Source: CAKZRD01 sp964549155 (lineage in GTDB: Archaea > Nanobdellota > Nanobdellia > Pacearchaeales > GW2011-AR1). Taken from it: 16,119 nucleotides of DNA. The stretch spans positions 1 through 16,119 of the forward strand of contig CAZJUG010000021.1 in NCBI GenBank assembly GCA_964549155.1, in the 5' to 3' direction. A program made the position numbers and the translations under genes. Of the stretch, positions 1 through 5,606 are shown piece after piece (the first letter of the stretch is position 1; every line of letters starts with the position of its first letter). The notes below the pieces were generated by a model. It had not been told where the DNA came from and searched no databases. It saw nothing but the letters and a program-made list of their open reading frames with translations.

Positions 1-614
1 ATAGTTTCGTCTTTTACATTCTTGTAAGAATTATCCATAGCAACTTCTGCCTTAGCTAAAGGTGTAGAACATCGAGGGCAATACATTAAAATTTTCTCTC
101 CCTTGTAAACATAACCTTTTTCATAAAGCTGTTTAAATGTCCACCAAACACTTTCTATATAATCATTATCCATAGTCTTATAACAATTATCCATATCTAC
201 CCATCGACCTATTCTGTCAATTACCTTTTTCCAATCATCTGTGTAACCAAGAACCTTGCTCCTACAATAATCATTAAATTTTTTTATTCCCATCTTTTCA
301 ATTTCATCTTTAGAATTAATCCCCAATCCTTTTTCTGCTATGTTCTCAATAGGTAAACCATGACAATCCCACCCCCAAACTCTTCTTACATATCGGCCCC
401 TCATTGTCCAGAATCTTCCATAAACATCCTTTGCTATCGAACCAAGTAAATGGCCATAATGTGGTAAGCCTGTAGCAAAGGGTGGACCATCATAAAAAAT
501 ATAGGGTTTGCCCTTTTCTGTTTTTTTCAAAGACTTTTCAAAGGTCTCATCTTTCTCCCAAAAATCTAAAATTTCTAGTTCTTTTTCATTGATTGTTTTT
601 GGTTTTTCAGCCAT
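1..614 (-). CDS. ileS: Isoleucyl-tRNA synthetase, N-terminal part (cut by window start)
   Basis: This is the first 204 codons of a class I aminoacyl-tRNA synthetase that charges tRNA-Ile in the cytoplasm; the rest lies beyond position 1. I read the frame directly. It starts MAEKPKTINEKELEILDFWE and continues with the hallmark YDGPPFATGLPHYGH at residues 41-55, where HYGH is the class I HIGH signature. GWDCHGLPIE follows at 81-90, typical of the Ile/Val/Leu group. YCPRCSTPLA near residues 184-193 is the start of the editing-domain region, and the LGSIAKD context favours Ile over Val. A TATA-like CTTAAAAA (minus strand, 636-643) is centred about 25 nt upstream of the ATG and overlaps the end of the winged-helix gene, so a leaderless transcript is plausible. 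No Shine-Dalgarno site is visible. No sign of damage. Confidence 0.95.
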   Translation of the reverse strand, partial: MAEKPKTINEKELEILDFWEKDETFEKSLKKTEKGKPYIFYDGPPFATGLPHYGHLLGSIAKDVYGRFWTMRGRYVRRVWGWDCHGLPIENIAEKGLGINSKDEIEKMGIKKFNDYCRSKVLGYTDDWKKVIDRIGRWVDMDNCYKTMDNDYIESVWWTFKQLYEKGYVYKGEKILMYCPRCSTPLAKAEVAMDNSYKNVKDET

Positions 615-638
615 ACACAAATTAGAAAGAAGGGGTTT

Positions 639-857
639 TTAAGAGTTTAGCCTATAAAAAATTCTTTCTTCTCTTTTTGTTTTTGCGTTTGGTCGCTCGG
701 ATACTATCTTTAAAGATTTTAGAACGAAGAGTGCCTTTTCAATAGTTCTCCATTGAGTTTTTAACTCAAATGCAATCCGATTAATCGAAAGCTCCTTTTC
801 TTTTTTTAGTAGGTTATTTACGTCCAAGATAAGAGTTGTGATTGGTCTTCGGGCCAT
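639..857 (-). CDS. Small winged-helix DNA-binding protein (putative transcription regulator)
   Basis: A 72-residue protein starting MARRPITTLILDVNNLLKKE. A helical N-terminal half is followed by a helix-turn-helix-like segment (ELSINRIAFELKTQWRTIEKALFVLKSL, about residues 22-49, given here only to mark the region by its ends E22 and L49) and a short basic wing (NAKTKREERIFYRL, 57-70). This resembles compact archaeal winged-helix regulators. The open frame runs further upstream to 974, but I chose the ATG at 855-857. A TATA-like TATAAAAA sits about 27 nt upstream of it, and the longer form would run over the divergent gene at 919. The gene lies 24 nt before ileS on the same strand. Two AATT-centred palindromes in its promoter suggest autoregulation, which is inference. 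The target is unknown. Confidence 0.7.
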   Translation of the reverse strand: MARRPITTLILDVNNLLKKEKELSINRIAFELKTQWRTIEKALFVLKSLKIVSERPNAKTKREERIFYRLNS

Positions 858-918
858 ATATGTATAATTATACCCAAAGATTTTTATAGTACTTCTGCAT
901 AATTGTGCATAGATTAAA
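858..918. promoter_or_regulatory. Divergent promoter with two AATT-centred palindromes
   Basis: The region separates the winged-helix gene (minus) from the membrane-protein pair (plus). Minus-strand TATAAAAA (881-888) is centred about 27 nt from the ATG at 857. A perfect palindrome GTATAATTATAC lies at 862-873, between this box and the start codon. An imperfect one, TGCATAATTGTGCA, lies at 896-909, just before the plus-strand gene. Both share the core ATAATT. They are well placed to act as operators for a small DNA-binding protein, probably the one encoded alongside, but binding is inferred only. Confidence 0.5.
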
Positions 919-1107
919 ATGGAAAGAAAAACTAAAATTGTGTTGTTATTGGACACTTTGATTAGTTCATTCATTGCAGGTTTCTTTCCAGAACTTCTAG
1001 AAAAATGGGGTGTTGGCTTTCCAGATAAACATTACATAACTTTAATGATTTTGGTTACATTCCTTATAATTTTCCTGATTATTGATGAGAGAGGTAAAAA
1101 TGCATAA
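919..1107 (+). CDS. Small two-helix membrane protein, unknown function
   Basis: A 62-residue protein, not recognised. A hydrophobic stretch around residues 7-23 (IVLLLDTLISSFIAGFF) and a strong membrane helix around 41-55 (ITLMILVTFLIIFLII) give two likely membrane segments with a short outer or inner loop between them, and a charged tail DERGKNA. The next gene starts inside its last codons (8-nt overlap, 1100-1107), so the two are likely translated together and may act together. It is divergent from the winged-helix gene. A TTTTTATA box at 881-888 could serve it, leaving a short leader. Confidence 0.6.
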   Translation: MERKTKIVLLLDTLISSFIAGFFPELLEKWGVGFPDKHYITLMILVTFLIIFLIIDERGKNA

Positions 1108-1759
1108 ACTATTAGTAAAAAAGGTTTTTCTAGACAATATTAAAGATTTTTTTAAGGGCAACTTCCTATTTTTGGGAGGTTTAATTGGCCTGGGAATTCT
1201 TGTGGCCATCCTTGGGAGTATTCTTGGTCTTATCGGATTCATAGTTTTTCCATTAGGTCTTTTTGGGTTATGGTTTTTTCTTTGGGAAAACCTTTGTTTA
1301 GTCTTTCGTTCTATAAAAAGACTTCTCTTCTGGACTGCAAACCCCATCTATTATTCTTGGAAAAGGTATGGTAAAAATAATCAAAACCTCGATAGAGTCG
1401 AGTCTATCTTAATGAGAAGAGAAAATGACAACGATTTCTTTCTAAGAGATGATAAGTTACTCCTAAACATTGAAACGGAGGAGTTTGTAGAATTTAAGGA
1501 TATTTTAGAAGTAGAATTTAATCTAGAAGTTTGGGGAGCTGTTGGAGATATGATTCTAAACCGATTGACTTGTAGACTTAAAACCAACCACAAAAAGCCC
1601 ATTAAATTTAATTTAAATCTTATAGAACCGAGCATGGGAGGTTTAAATTCAACAAGAAAGTCTTTAATCACCTATGTAAAAATTCTAAAAAAACATAACA
1701 AGAAAATAAAGATTTTCATTTCTGATGATTTATCAGACTTATTAGGTTTAGAAAAGTAA
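1100..1759 (+). CDS. Membrane-anchored protein with soluble C-terminal domain, unknown
   Basis: About 219 residues starting MHKLLVKKVFLDNIKDFF. The open frame extends back to a TTG at 1082, but I prefer the ATG at 1100 because GAGAGGT ends 4 nt before it, an ordinary Shine-Dalgarno site, and because it gives a short overlap with the preceding gene. Residues about 20-65 are Gly/Leu/Ile/Phe-rich and very hydrophobic (GGLIGLGILVAILGSILGLI, then a second segment to WFFLWENL), so there are two, possibly three, membrane helices. Residues about 95-219 are soluble, mixed charge, and end KIFISDDLSDLLGLEK. I do not recognise a family. It is probably coupled to the small membrane protein before it. Confidence 0.6.
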   Translation: MHKLLVKKVFLDNIKDFFKGNFLFLGGLIGLGILVAILGSILGLIGFIVFPLGLFGLWFFLWENLCLVFRSIKRLLFWTANPIYYSWKRYGKNNQNLDRVESILMRRENDNDFFLRDDKLLLNIETEEFVEFKDILEVEFNLEVWGAVGDMILNRLTCRLKTNHKKPIKFNLNLIEPSMGGLNSTRKSLITYVKILKKHNKKIKIFISDDLSDLLGLEK

Positions 1760-1760
1760 G

Positions 1761-1780
1761 AAAAAATTTTTATTTTTCAA
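1761..1780 (+). terminator. Oligo-T tract after the membrane-protein pair
   Basis: Seven nt past the TAA stop at 1757-1759 there is a run TTTTTATTTTTC (1767-1778) after an A-run. Archaeal transcription often ends at such oligo-T stretches without a hairpin. Position and composition fit, with no other proof. Confidence 0.4.
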
Positions 1781-1800
1781 AATCCCAGAAAAATAAAATC

Positions 1801-1823
1801 CTGGAAATCTAAAAGATTTCCAG
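1801..1823. terminator. Perfect 10-bp inverted repeat, possible back-up terminator
   Basis: CTGGAAATCT, loop AAA, AGATTTCCAG: a perfect 10-bp stem with a 3-nt loop between the convergent ends of the membrane gene and ftsZ. Read on the minus strand it is followed by the T-rich GATTTTATTTTTC, so it could be a second stop for ftsZ transcripts. Its CTGG end could also pair with the CCAG just upstream (about 1784-1787), giving an alternative structure. Confidence 0.45.
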
Positions 1824-1861
1824 TCCCTCCAAAAACACAATCCAAGTTTTTGTAGGAAAAG

Positions 1862-1882
1862 AAAAAAGGGTGCAAAGCACCC
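1862..1882 (-). terminator. Hairpin plus U-tract terminator of ftsZ
   Basis: On the minus strand GGGTGC, loop TTT, GCACCC (1882 to 1868) forms a perfect GC-rich 6-bp stem followed at once by TTTTTT (1867-1862) and then a further T-rich stretch. It lies 21 nt past the ftsZ stop codon. The form is that of a classical bacterial-type intrinsic terminator, which is less usual in archaea. Confidence 0.65.
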
Positions 1883-1903
1883 GTACTAGCTAAATTAAAG
1901 AAT

Positions 1904-2983
1904 CTAACTAAGGTCTTCTAAACCATAATCATTAATGCTCGATCTGGAAGATTGTTTCTCTTCATATCTGGATTTACCCAGAATATAAGGAGACTTTACT
2001 CCAGTCATAATAGTAATAACTCTGATTCTTCCTTGGAATTCTTTGTTGATTCTCGCACCGATGATAACCTGAGCTTCTGGAGACAGATGTTCTGTAACCA
2101 TTCTACCAATGTTATCAAACTCTTCTAGCTTCATATCTGGACCACAAGTGATGTGAATTAATGCACCTGTTGCTCCACGATAATCGACATCTAAAAGAGG
2201 GTGTGTAAGGGCTTGTTGAACTGCAGTGTCTACTCTTGAAGTAGAATTGTCTTCACCGATACCAATAACTGCTACATCTCCATTCTTCATAATAGAAGAA
2301 ACATCTGCATAGTCAAGGTTGATCAGAGAAGGCAATGTGATTGTTTCAACAATACCTTTTATCATTGTAGCTACAAGTTCATTTGCTACTGCAAATGCTT
2401 GCTCCATTGGAAGTTGTCCAGCAATATCTACAAGTCTGTTGTTGTCAAGAACAATACAAGTGTCAGCCACTTCTCTCAATTCTTGCAATCCAAATTCAGC
2501 TTTGTCTATTCTTGCTTTTTCAGCCTCAAAAGGCATTGTAACTACAGCAATAACAACTGCACCCGCTTCCTTTGCTAGTTGAGAAACTACAGGAATAGCT
2601 CCAGTACCACTTCCGCCACCCATGCCAGCTAGAACGAAAACCATATCCGAACCCGAAACAGCCTTCTTCAAGTCGCTGATAGCTTCTTTGGCAGCTTCTC
2701 TACCTCTTGCAGGATATCCTCCACAGCCTAGACCACGAGTCAATTCTTTTCCAATCAAAAGCTTTTCATCAGTTTTTGTAATAGACAAATGTAATGCATC
2801 TGTATTTACTCCATATATTGTAGCTCCATTTATGCCTTTATTAAAAAGCCATGTTGCCATGTTACAGCCACATCCACCAAGTCCAAAAACTTTAATGTTT
2901 GCTTTGCCTGCTCTCAATTCGTCGAAATTAATACTATTTTTCTCGGCATTTTGTATTGCCTCTTTTGCAAAATCTAAAACCAT
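1904..2983 (-). CDS. ftsZ: Cell-division GTPase FtsZ (archaeal)
   Basis: A 359-residue tubulin-family GTPase that polymerises at mid-cell to form the division ring. Visible motifs: glycine loop GGCGCN at 36-41, NTDA at 60-63, LTRGLGCGG at 81-89, tubulin signature GGGSGTG at 122-128, and T7-loop residues N222, D224 and D227 (NLDYAD) that complete the active site of the next subunit, followed by DVDYRGATGALIHI. All catalytic elements are intact, and the length is normal for archaeal FtsZ. A 20-residue N-terminal helix precedes the core. The tail is short (about 25 residues, polar, ending DYGLEDLS) and probably holds the docking peptide for a membrane anchor such as SepF. I cannot tell FtsZ1 from FtsZ2 by eye; the Cys residues in the glycine loop may help. 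An in-frame TAA just upstream fixes the start at or after 2983. The ribosome site is oddly placed (see the separate entry). It ends before a strong terminator. Confidence 0.95.
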   Translation of the reverse strand: MVLDFAKEAIQNAEKNSINFDELRAGKANIKVFGLGGCGCNMATWLFNKGINGATIYGVNTDALHLSITKTDEKLLIGKELTRGLGCGGYPARGREAAKEAISDLKKAVSGSDMVFVLAGMGGGSGTGAIPVVSQLAKEAGAVVIAVVTMPFEAEKARIDKAEFGLQELREVADTCIVLDNNRLVDIAGQLPMEQAFAVANELVATMIKGIVETITLPSLINLDYADVSSIMKNGDVAVIGIGEDNSTSRVDTAVQQALTHPLLDVDYRGATGALIHITCGPDMKLEEFDNIGRMVTEHLSPEAQVIIGARINKEFQGRIRVITIMTGVKSPYILGKSRYEEKQSSRSSINDYGLEDLS

Positions 2984-2999
2984 ATTTTTTATTTTTCAT
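2934..2999 (-). other. Possible 21-codon upstream reading frame overlapping the ftsZ start
   Basis: ATG at 2999 opens a frame beginning MKNKKYGFRFCKRG, basic, that ends at TAG 2934-2936 inside ftsZ in another frame. The strong Shine-Dalgarno site lies directly before it. It could tune ftsZ translation or be a by-product of the A-rich leader. A single-base deletion in the A-run would instead fuse this ATG in frame to ftsZ as MKNKNMVLDFA. Confidence 0.25.
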
Positions 3000-3000
3000 A

Positions 3001-3009
3001 ACCTCCTTT
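3001..3009 (-). promoter_or_regulatory. Strong Shine-Dalgarno at unusual distance from the ftsZ start
   Basis: Minus-strand AAAGGAGGT is a near-perfect ribosome site, but its GGAGG core ends 18 nt before the ftsZ ATG (2983), which is too far. It ends only 2 nt before another, out-of-frame ATG (2999), which is too close. In-frame TAA excludes an upstream ftsZ start in this reading. Either the spacing is regulatory or a base is wrong in the A-run between the two ATGs. Confidence 0.6.
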
Positions 3010-3026
3010 CAGGTAATGATTTCTTA

Positions 3027-3064
3027 TAGTAATTCCCATTTAAAAATACTATTGTTTTATAAAA
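3027..3064 (-). promoter_or_regulatory. ftsZ promoter region with candidate TATA boxes
   Basis: The 87 nt upstream of ftsZ hold, on the minus strand, TTTTATAAAA (about 3054-3063), TTTTTAAAT (about 3038-3046) and CTATAAGA (about 3028-3035). Any of the first two would give a transcript with a 25-50 nt leader carrying the Shine-Dalgarno site, unlike the leaderless pattern at most other first genes here. I cannot decide between them. Confidence 0.35.
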
Positions 3065-3070
3065 GTAGTG

Positions 3071-3418
3071 TTATTGAGGGTTCAAATAACATGCAATGCC
3101 TTTAACACCGCCCCATTCTTCTAATGTCCCGCCTCTTTGATCTAAAAAATATTCTATTTGTTCATAACTAATCGGTAAAACTTCCGTTTCCCTTTGAGGA
3201 TTGTGTCCCTTTTGTTGATTTTCACGAGGGAATAGTCTAAATTGTGTTTGGATTCTGGGATCTGGAATAGCTTCATAATTTCTTAATGCTTCATTTAAAT
3301 ATCCAATCGCTAGGGTTCTCAACCCCTTTGATTTTATTTCTCGATCTTTGTAAATTACATCTCTCACAGAGGTTCCCGCCCCAACCCTATAAAAAAAATT
3401 TACATAGCTAGAACATTC
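3071..3418 (-). CDS. Uncharacterised soluble protein, 5' end lost in the gap
   Basis: Not recognised. The frame is open from the stop at 3071 right up to the N gap, so the true start is probably in the gap; the gap-proximal residues read SSYVNFFYRVGAGTSVRDVI. An alternative is a GTG start at 3367 (98 residues, MRDVIYKDRE). A TTTTTATA box about 24 nt before that GTG gives the short form some support. The visible part has a helical stretch (LRTLAIGYLNEALRNYEAIP), a polar Gln/Arg-rich middle, and a C-terminal half LPISYEQIEYFLDQRGGTLE followed by EWGGVKGIACYLNPQ. It looks soluble, with no membrane helix visible. It ends 87 nt before ftsZ on the same strand but has separate spacing and probable separate promoters. 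Confidence 0.5.
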   Translation of the reverse strand, partial: ECSSYVNFFYRVGAGTSVRDVIYKDREIKSKGLRTLAIGYLNEALRNYEAIPDPRIQTQFRLFPRENQQKGHNPQRETEVLPISYEQIEYFLDQRGGTLEEWGGVKGIACYLNPQ

Positions 3419-3518
3419 NNNNNNNNNNNNNNNNNNNNNNNNNNNNNNNNNNNNNNNNNNNNNNNNNNNNNNNNNNNNNNNNNNNNNNNNNNNNNNNNNN
3501 NNNNNNNNNNNNNNNNNN
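3419..3518. other. Assembly gap of 100 Ns
   Basis: Exactly 100 N characters, the conventional size for a scaffold join of unknown length. Open frames on both sides point away from the gap, so the missing DNA should hold the 5' ends and promoters of two divergent genes, and possibly more. Confidence 0.99.
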
Positions 3519-3813
3519 AGGTCTATTAATTGGAGTAGCTGGGCTTATTGGAGTAGTTGGGGGAAGAAGATTAATAGAAGAGCAAGATTTATACAGAGAA
3601 ATGGGAAGATTTCCAAAAGTTGAAGTTCAACCAATGTATGGGGAGGGGTTAGATTCATTAAGTGGAAGATATGTTGGAGATCTGAATAAATATGATACTA
3701 ACTTAAGACATAATTTCTTCTTTCAAGATAATCCTGGATTTTCTGGAAGATTAGAGTATGGACAGAACTATGTCATAAGGTCTAATAATCTTTCCAAAAC
3801 AAGTTCACAATAA
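3519..3813 (+). CDS. Membrane-anchored protein, N-terminus lost in the gap
   Basis: Not recognised. The frame is open from the gap edge (codons from 3520) to TAA at 3811-3813. An internal ATG at 3601 exists, but the upstream part codes for a clear Gly/Val/Ile-rich membrane segment (GLLIGVAGLIGVVGGRRLIE), so I take the gene to start inside the gap. After the segment, the soluble tail of about 75 residues is polar and rich in Asn, Gly, Tyr and Phe (for example NLRHNFFFQDNPGFSGRLEY), ending LSKTSSQ. The GRR after the hydrophobic stretch suggests the tail may be cytoplasmic if the positive-inside rule holds. Its 3' end overlaps the convergent diphthine synthase gene by 9 nt. Confidence 0.5.
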
Positions 3814-4521
3814 TTCCAAGGCTTCTTTTTCTAAAAAATGCATTTCTGAAGGAATTATAAAACAAAAAGGTTTTTGCACATCTCTCAAATCTTTCAAATT
3901 CTTAAGATTCTCATAAAAGAATTTCTTTTTTTCTGTTCCTATTGAAGAAACAACTAATATTTTATCTAAGTTGATATTTTTTTCCCTTGATGCTTCAGAT
4001 AATTGTTTTACAGCACTTGAGAAATCTAGACCAATGTCTACCAGAAGAAGTGAATGAGCTCTAATAGACTGGTTTTCTTTGATATAATCCATGAAACTTG
4101 AAGGCTTGTATTTATCAGTCCAAGTTGGCATTGAAGAAATTTTTCCGAACTTATACAAAGATAAACCTGTTTCTCCAATAGAGTTTATTATCGAAGCATT
4201 GTGATAGATTTTAAACGGAATTTTTTTCTTCTTACAGGAAAGAATCAACTGAGTATGTGTCGTTGCTGAAAAAGGATCTCCATAAATCAACAAAGCAATA
4301 TCAGATTTTTTTGCTTCTTTTAATATAGATTCATCCTCTGTTTTTTCTCTTTTCAAAACATCGAATTTTTTCCCAATTGATTTTTCTAATTCTTTTAGTC
4401 CATAAGGAAAATCAACCGTATAAGACTCTAAATAAATCTCATCACAAGATTCTAGAGACTTCTTCGCTTCTAGGGAAATTGATTCTAAATCTAATCCTAA
4501 TCCTACCAAATAAAATGTCAT
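3805..4521 (-). CDS. dphB: Diphthine synthase (diphthamide biosynthesis methyltransferase)
   Basis: A 238-residue SAM-dependent methyltransferase of the tetrapyrrole-methylase fold. In archaea it methylates the 3-amino-3-carboxypropyl-His intermediate on elongation factor aEF-2, the second stage of diphthamide synthesis in the cytoplasm. Visible signatures: N-terminal FYLVGLGL (3-10), YGDPFSATTHTQL (80-92) which matches the family's GDP-x-x-ATTH motif, and HNASIINSIGETGLSLYKFGK (begins at H107), which lines the SAM pocket. The length is typical of the archaeal enzyme and shorter than the eukaryotic one. Its ATG overlaps the stop of the small membrane-protein gene (ATGA, 4518-4521), and AAAGGT lies 5 nt before the start, so the two form an operon. 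The 3' end overlaps a convergent gene by 9 nt. I see nothing broken. Confidence 0.92.
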   Translation of the reverse strand: MTFYLVGLGLDLESISLEAKKSLESCDEIYLESYTVDFPYGLKELEKSIGKKFDVLKREKTEDESILKEAKKSDIALLIYGDPFSATTHTQLILSCKKKKIPFKIYHNASIINSIGETGLSLYKFGKISSMPTWTDKYKPSSFMDYIKENQSIRAHSLLLVDIGLDFSSAVKQLSEASREKNINLDKILVVSSIGTEKKKFFYENLKNLKDLRDVQKPFCFIIPSEMHFLEKEALELL

Positions 4522-4772
4522 CTTTTACCTTTCCAGAACTTCAATTTATCTAAATCCCAGAAAACAATCATTATCAAGATAGCTAAAAGAACAGAAGAGA
4601 GATTTATATCTACAGATATAGTAAACAGAACAGCTAAGATAAGTATAACCTTAAAAGAAGGGAAATACCTTTTTTTTGTATATATAAATTTCTCGTCATA
4701 GGTAAGGTTTCTCGCAATCAGTCCGAATATTGCTGTACAGACAAAAAGAGTCACTAATTGATATAGTTCCAT
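4518..4772 (-). CDS. Small three-helix membrane protein upstream of dphB
   Basis: An 84-residue hydrophobic protein, family not recognised. Likely helices lie at residues about 5-21 (QLVTLFVCTAIFGLIAR), 41-56 (FKVILILAVLFTISVD) and 58-73 (NLSSVLLAILIMIVFW), with a polar loop NLTYDEKFIYTKKRYFPS between the first two and a basic tail KLKFWKGKR. It is first in a two-gene operon with diphthine synthase. The ATGA overlap makes co-translation likely, though no functional link to diphthamide is known to me. A TTTATAAA box at 4794-4801 is centred about 25 nt before its ATG, pointing to a leaderless transcript. Confidence 0.65.
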   Translation of the reverse strand: MELYQLVTLFVCTAIFGLIARNLTYDEKFIYTKKRYFPSFKVILILAVLFTISVDINLSSVLLAILIMIVFWDLDKLKFWKGKR

Positions 4773-4805
4773 AAACTTTTTAATGTCACTTCGTTTATAA
4801 ACTTT
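4773..4805. promoter_or_regulatory. 33-nt interlocked divergent promoter
   Basis: Minus-strand TTTATAAA (4794-4801) is centred about 25 nt from the membrane-protein ATG (4772). Plus-strand TTTTTAAT (4777-4784) is centred about 25 nt from the TatD-family ATG (4806). Each box lies beside the opposite gene's start codon. Both transcripts would be leaderless, and the two initiation complexes would collide. Confidence 0.5.
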
Positions 4806-5606
4806 ATGAGATTAATTGATGTACATGCTCACTTGGACGATGAGAGATTTGAGAAAGACTTAGATAATGTCATTGACAATGCTAAGGAAAAGGGGGTTGA
4901 GTTAATAATCAGTTCCGGAGTAAATCCAGAAACGAATAGGAAAGTTTTAGAGATTTCAAAGAAGGATAAAATTTTGAAGGCAAGTTTTGGTCTTTACCCA
5001 TTAGATTCTATTGCTGAAAAAGTCAATGGAATTTCTGATGATTATCCTAGAAAGATTGTTCCATTTAGTGTAGACGAAGAGCTAAAATGGATTGAAGAAC
5101 ACAAAGACGATTGTGTAGCCATCGGAGAAATAGGGTTAGATTTTCAAATTGCTCCAGATTATAAAAAAGAACAAATAGAAGTTTTTGAAAAAGTTTTGAA
5201 ATTAGCTAAAAGGTTAAATAAAATTGTAGTCATCCATTCAAGAAAAGCAGAATTGGAATGCATTGAGATCCTTGAGAAATTTGAAATGAAAAAAGTGGTA
5301 ATGCATTGTTTTTCTGGAAAGAAAAGTTTGATTAAAAGATGTGTGGACAATGGATGGTTTTTATCAGTTCCGCCAGTCATCACCCGATTAGATCATTTTA
5401 AGGTTTTAGTTGGAATTGTTCCATTGGAGAATCTTTTGACAGAGACCGATGCACCCTATTTATCCTCCGTTGCTGGAGAAAGAAACGAACCTGCAAATGT
5501 TTCTGTCACAATAAATGAGATTGCTAAGATTAAAGAACTTTCTGAAGAAGAAGTTGCTGAAAAGATTTGGGAGAATTGGAATAGACTTACCAGTGCAAAA
5601 CATTAA
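4806..5606 (+). CDS. TatD-family metal-dependent hydrolase (deoxyribonuclease-like)
   Basis: A 266-residue TIM-barrel hydrolase. The TatD family are divalent-metal nucleases acting on DNA 3' ends and linked to DNA repair and processing. Metal ligands are visible in order: H7 and H9 in DVHAHLD, E108 in IGEIGLD, H144 in VVIHSRKAE, H167 in MHCFSG, and D215 in TETDAPYLS. The usual G-[IL]-H-P near residue 62 is GLYP here, so that His is replaced by Tyr. It is not one of the main metal ligands. The length is normal. It probably has its own leaderless promoter and is a single gene. The 3' end overlaps the convergent fusion gene by 20 nt. The substrate is not predictable from sequence, and closely related amidohydrolases exist. 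Confidence 0.9.
   Translation: MRLIDVHAHLDDERFEKDLDNVIDNAKEKGVELIISSGVNPETNRKVLEISKKDKILKASFGLYPLDSIAEKVNGISDDYPRKIVPFSVDEELKWIEEHKDDCVAIGEIGLDFQIAPDYKKEQIEVFEKVLKLAKRLNKIVVIHSRKAELECIEILEKFEMKKVVMHCFSGKKSLIKRCVDNGWFLSVPPVITRLDHFKVLVGIVPLENLLTETDAPYLSSVAGERNEPANVSVTINEIAKIKELSEEEVAEKIWENWNRLTSAKH

Noticed and set aside
858..974. Upstream extension of the winged-helix frame to 974
   Set aside because: The extra residues form a hydrophobic stretch unlike the family, run over the divergent gene's start, and ignore the well-placed TATA-like box.
1082..1099. TTG or upstream ATG start for the second membrane protein
   Set aside because: The Shine-Dalgarno GAGAGGT fits the ATG at 1100 and would fall inside the coding region otherwise.
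1042..1671. Two open frames on the minus strand opposite the membrane-protein gene
   Set aside because: They show composition typical of reverse-strand shadows and no ribosome site or promoter.
2319..3029. Two open frames on the plus strand opposite ftsZ
   Set aside because: They mirror the ftsZ coding strand, have no family motif, and ftsZ is unmistakable there.
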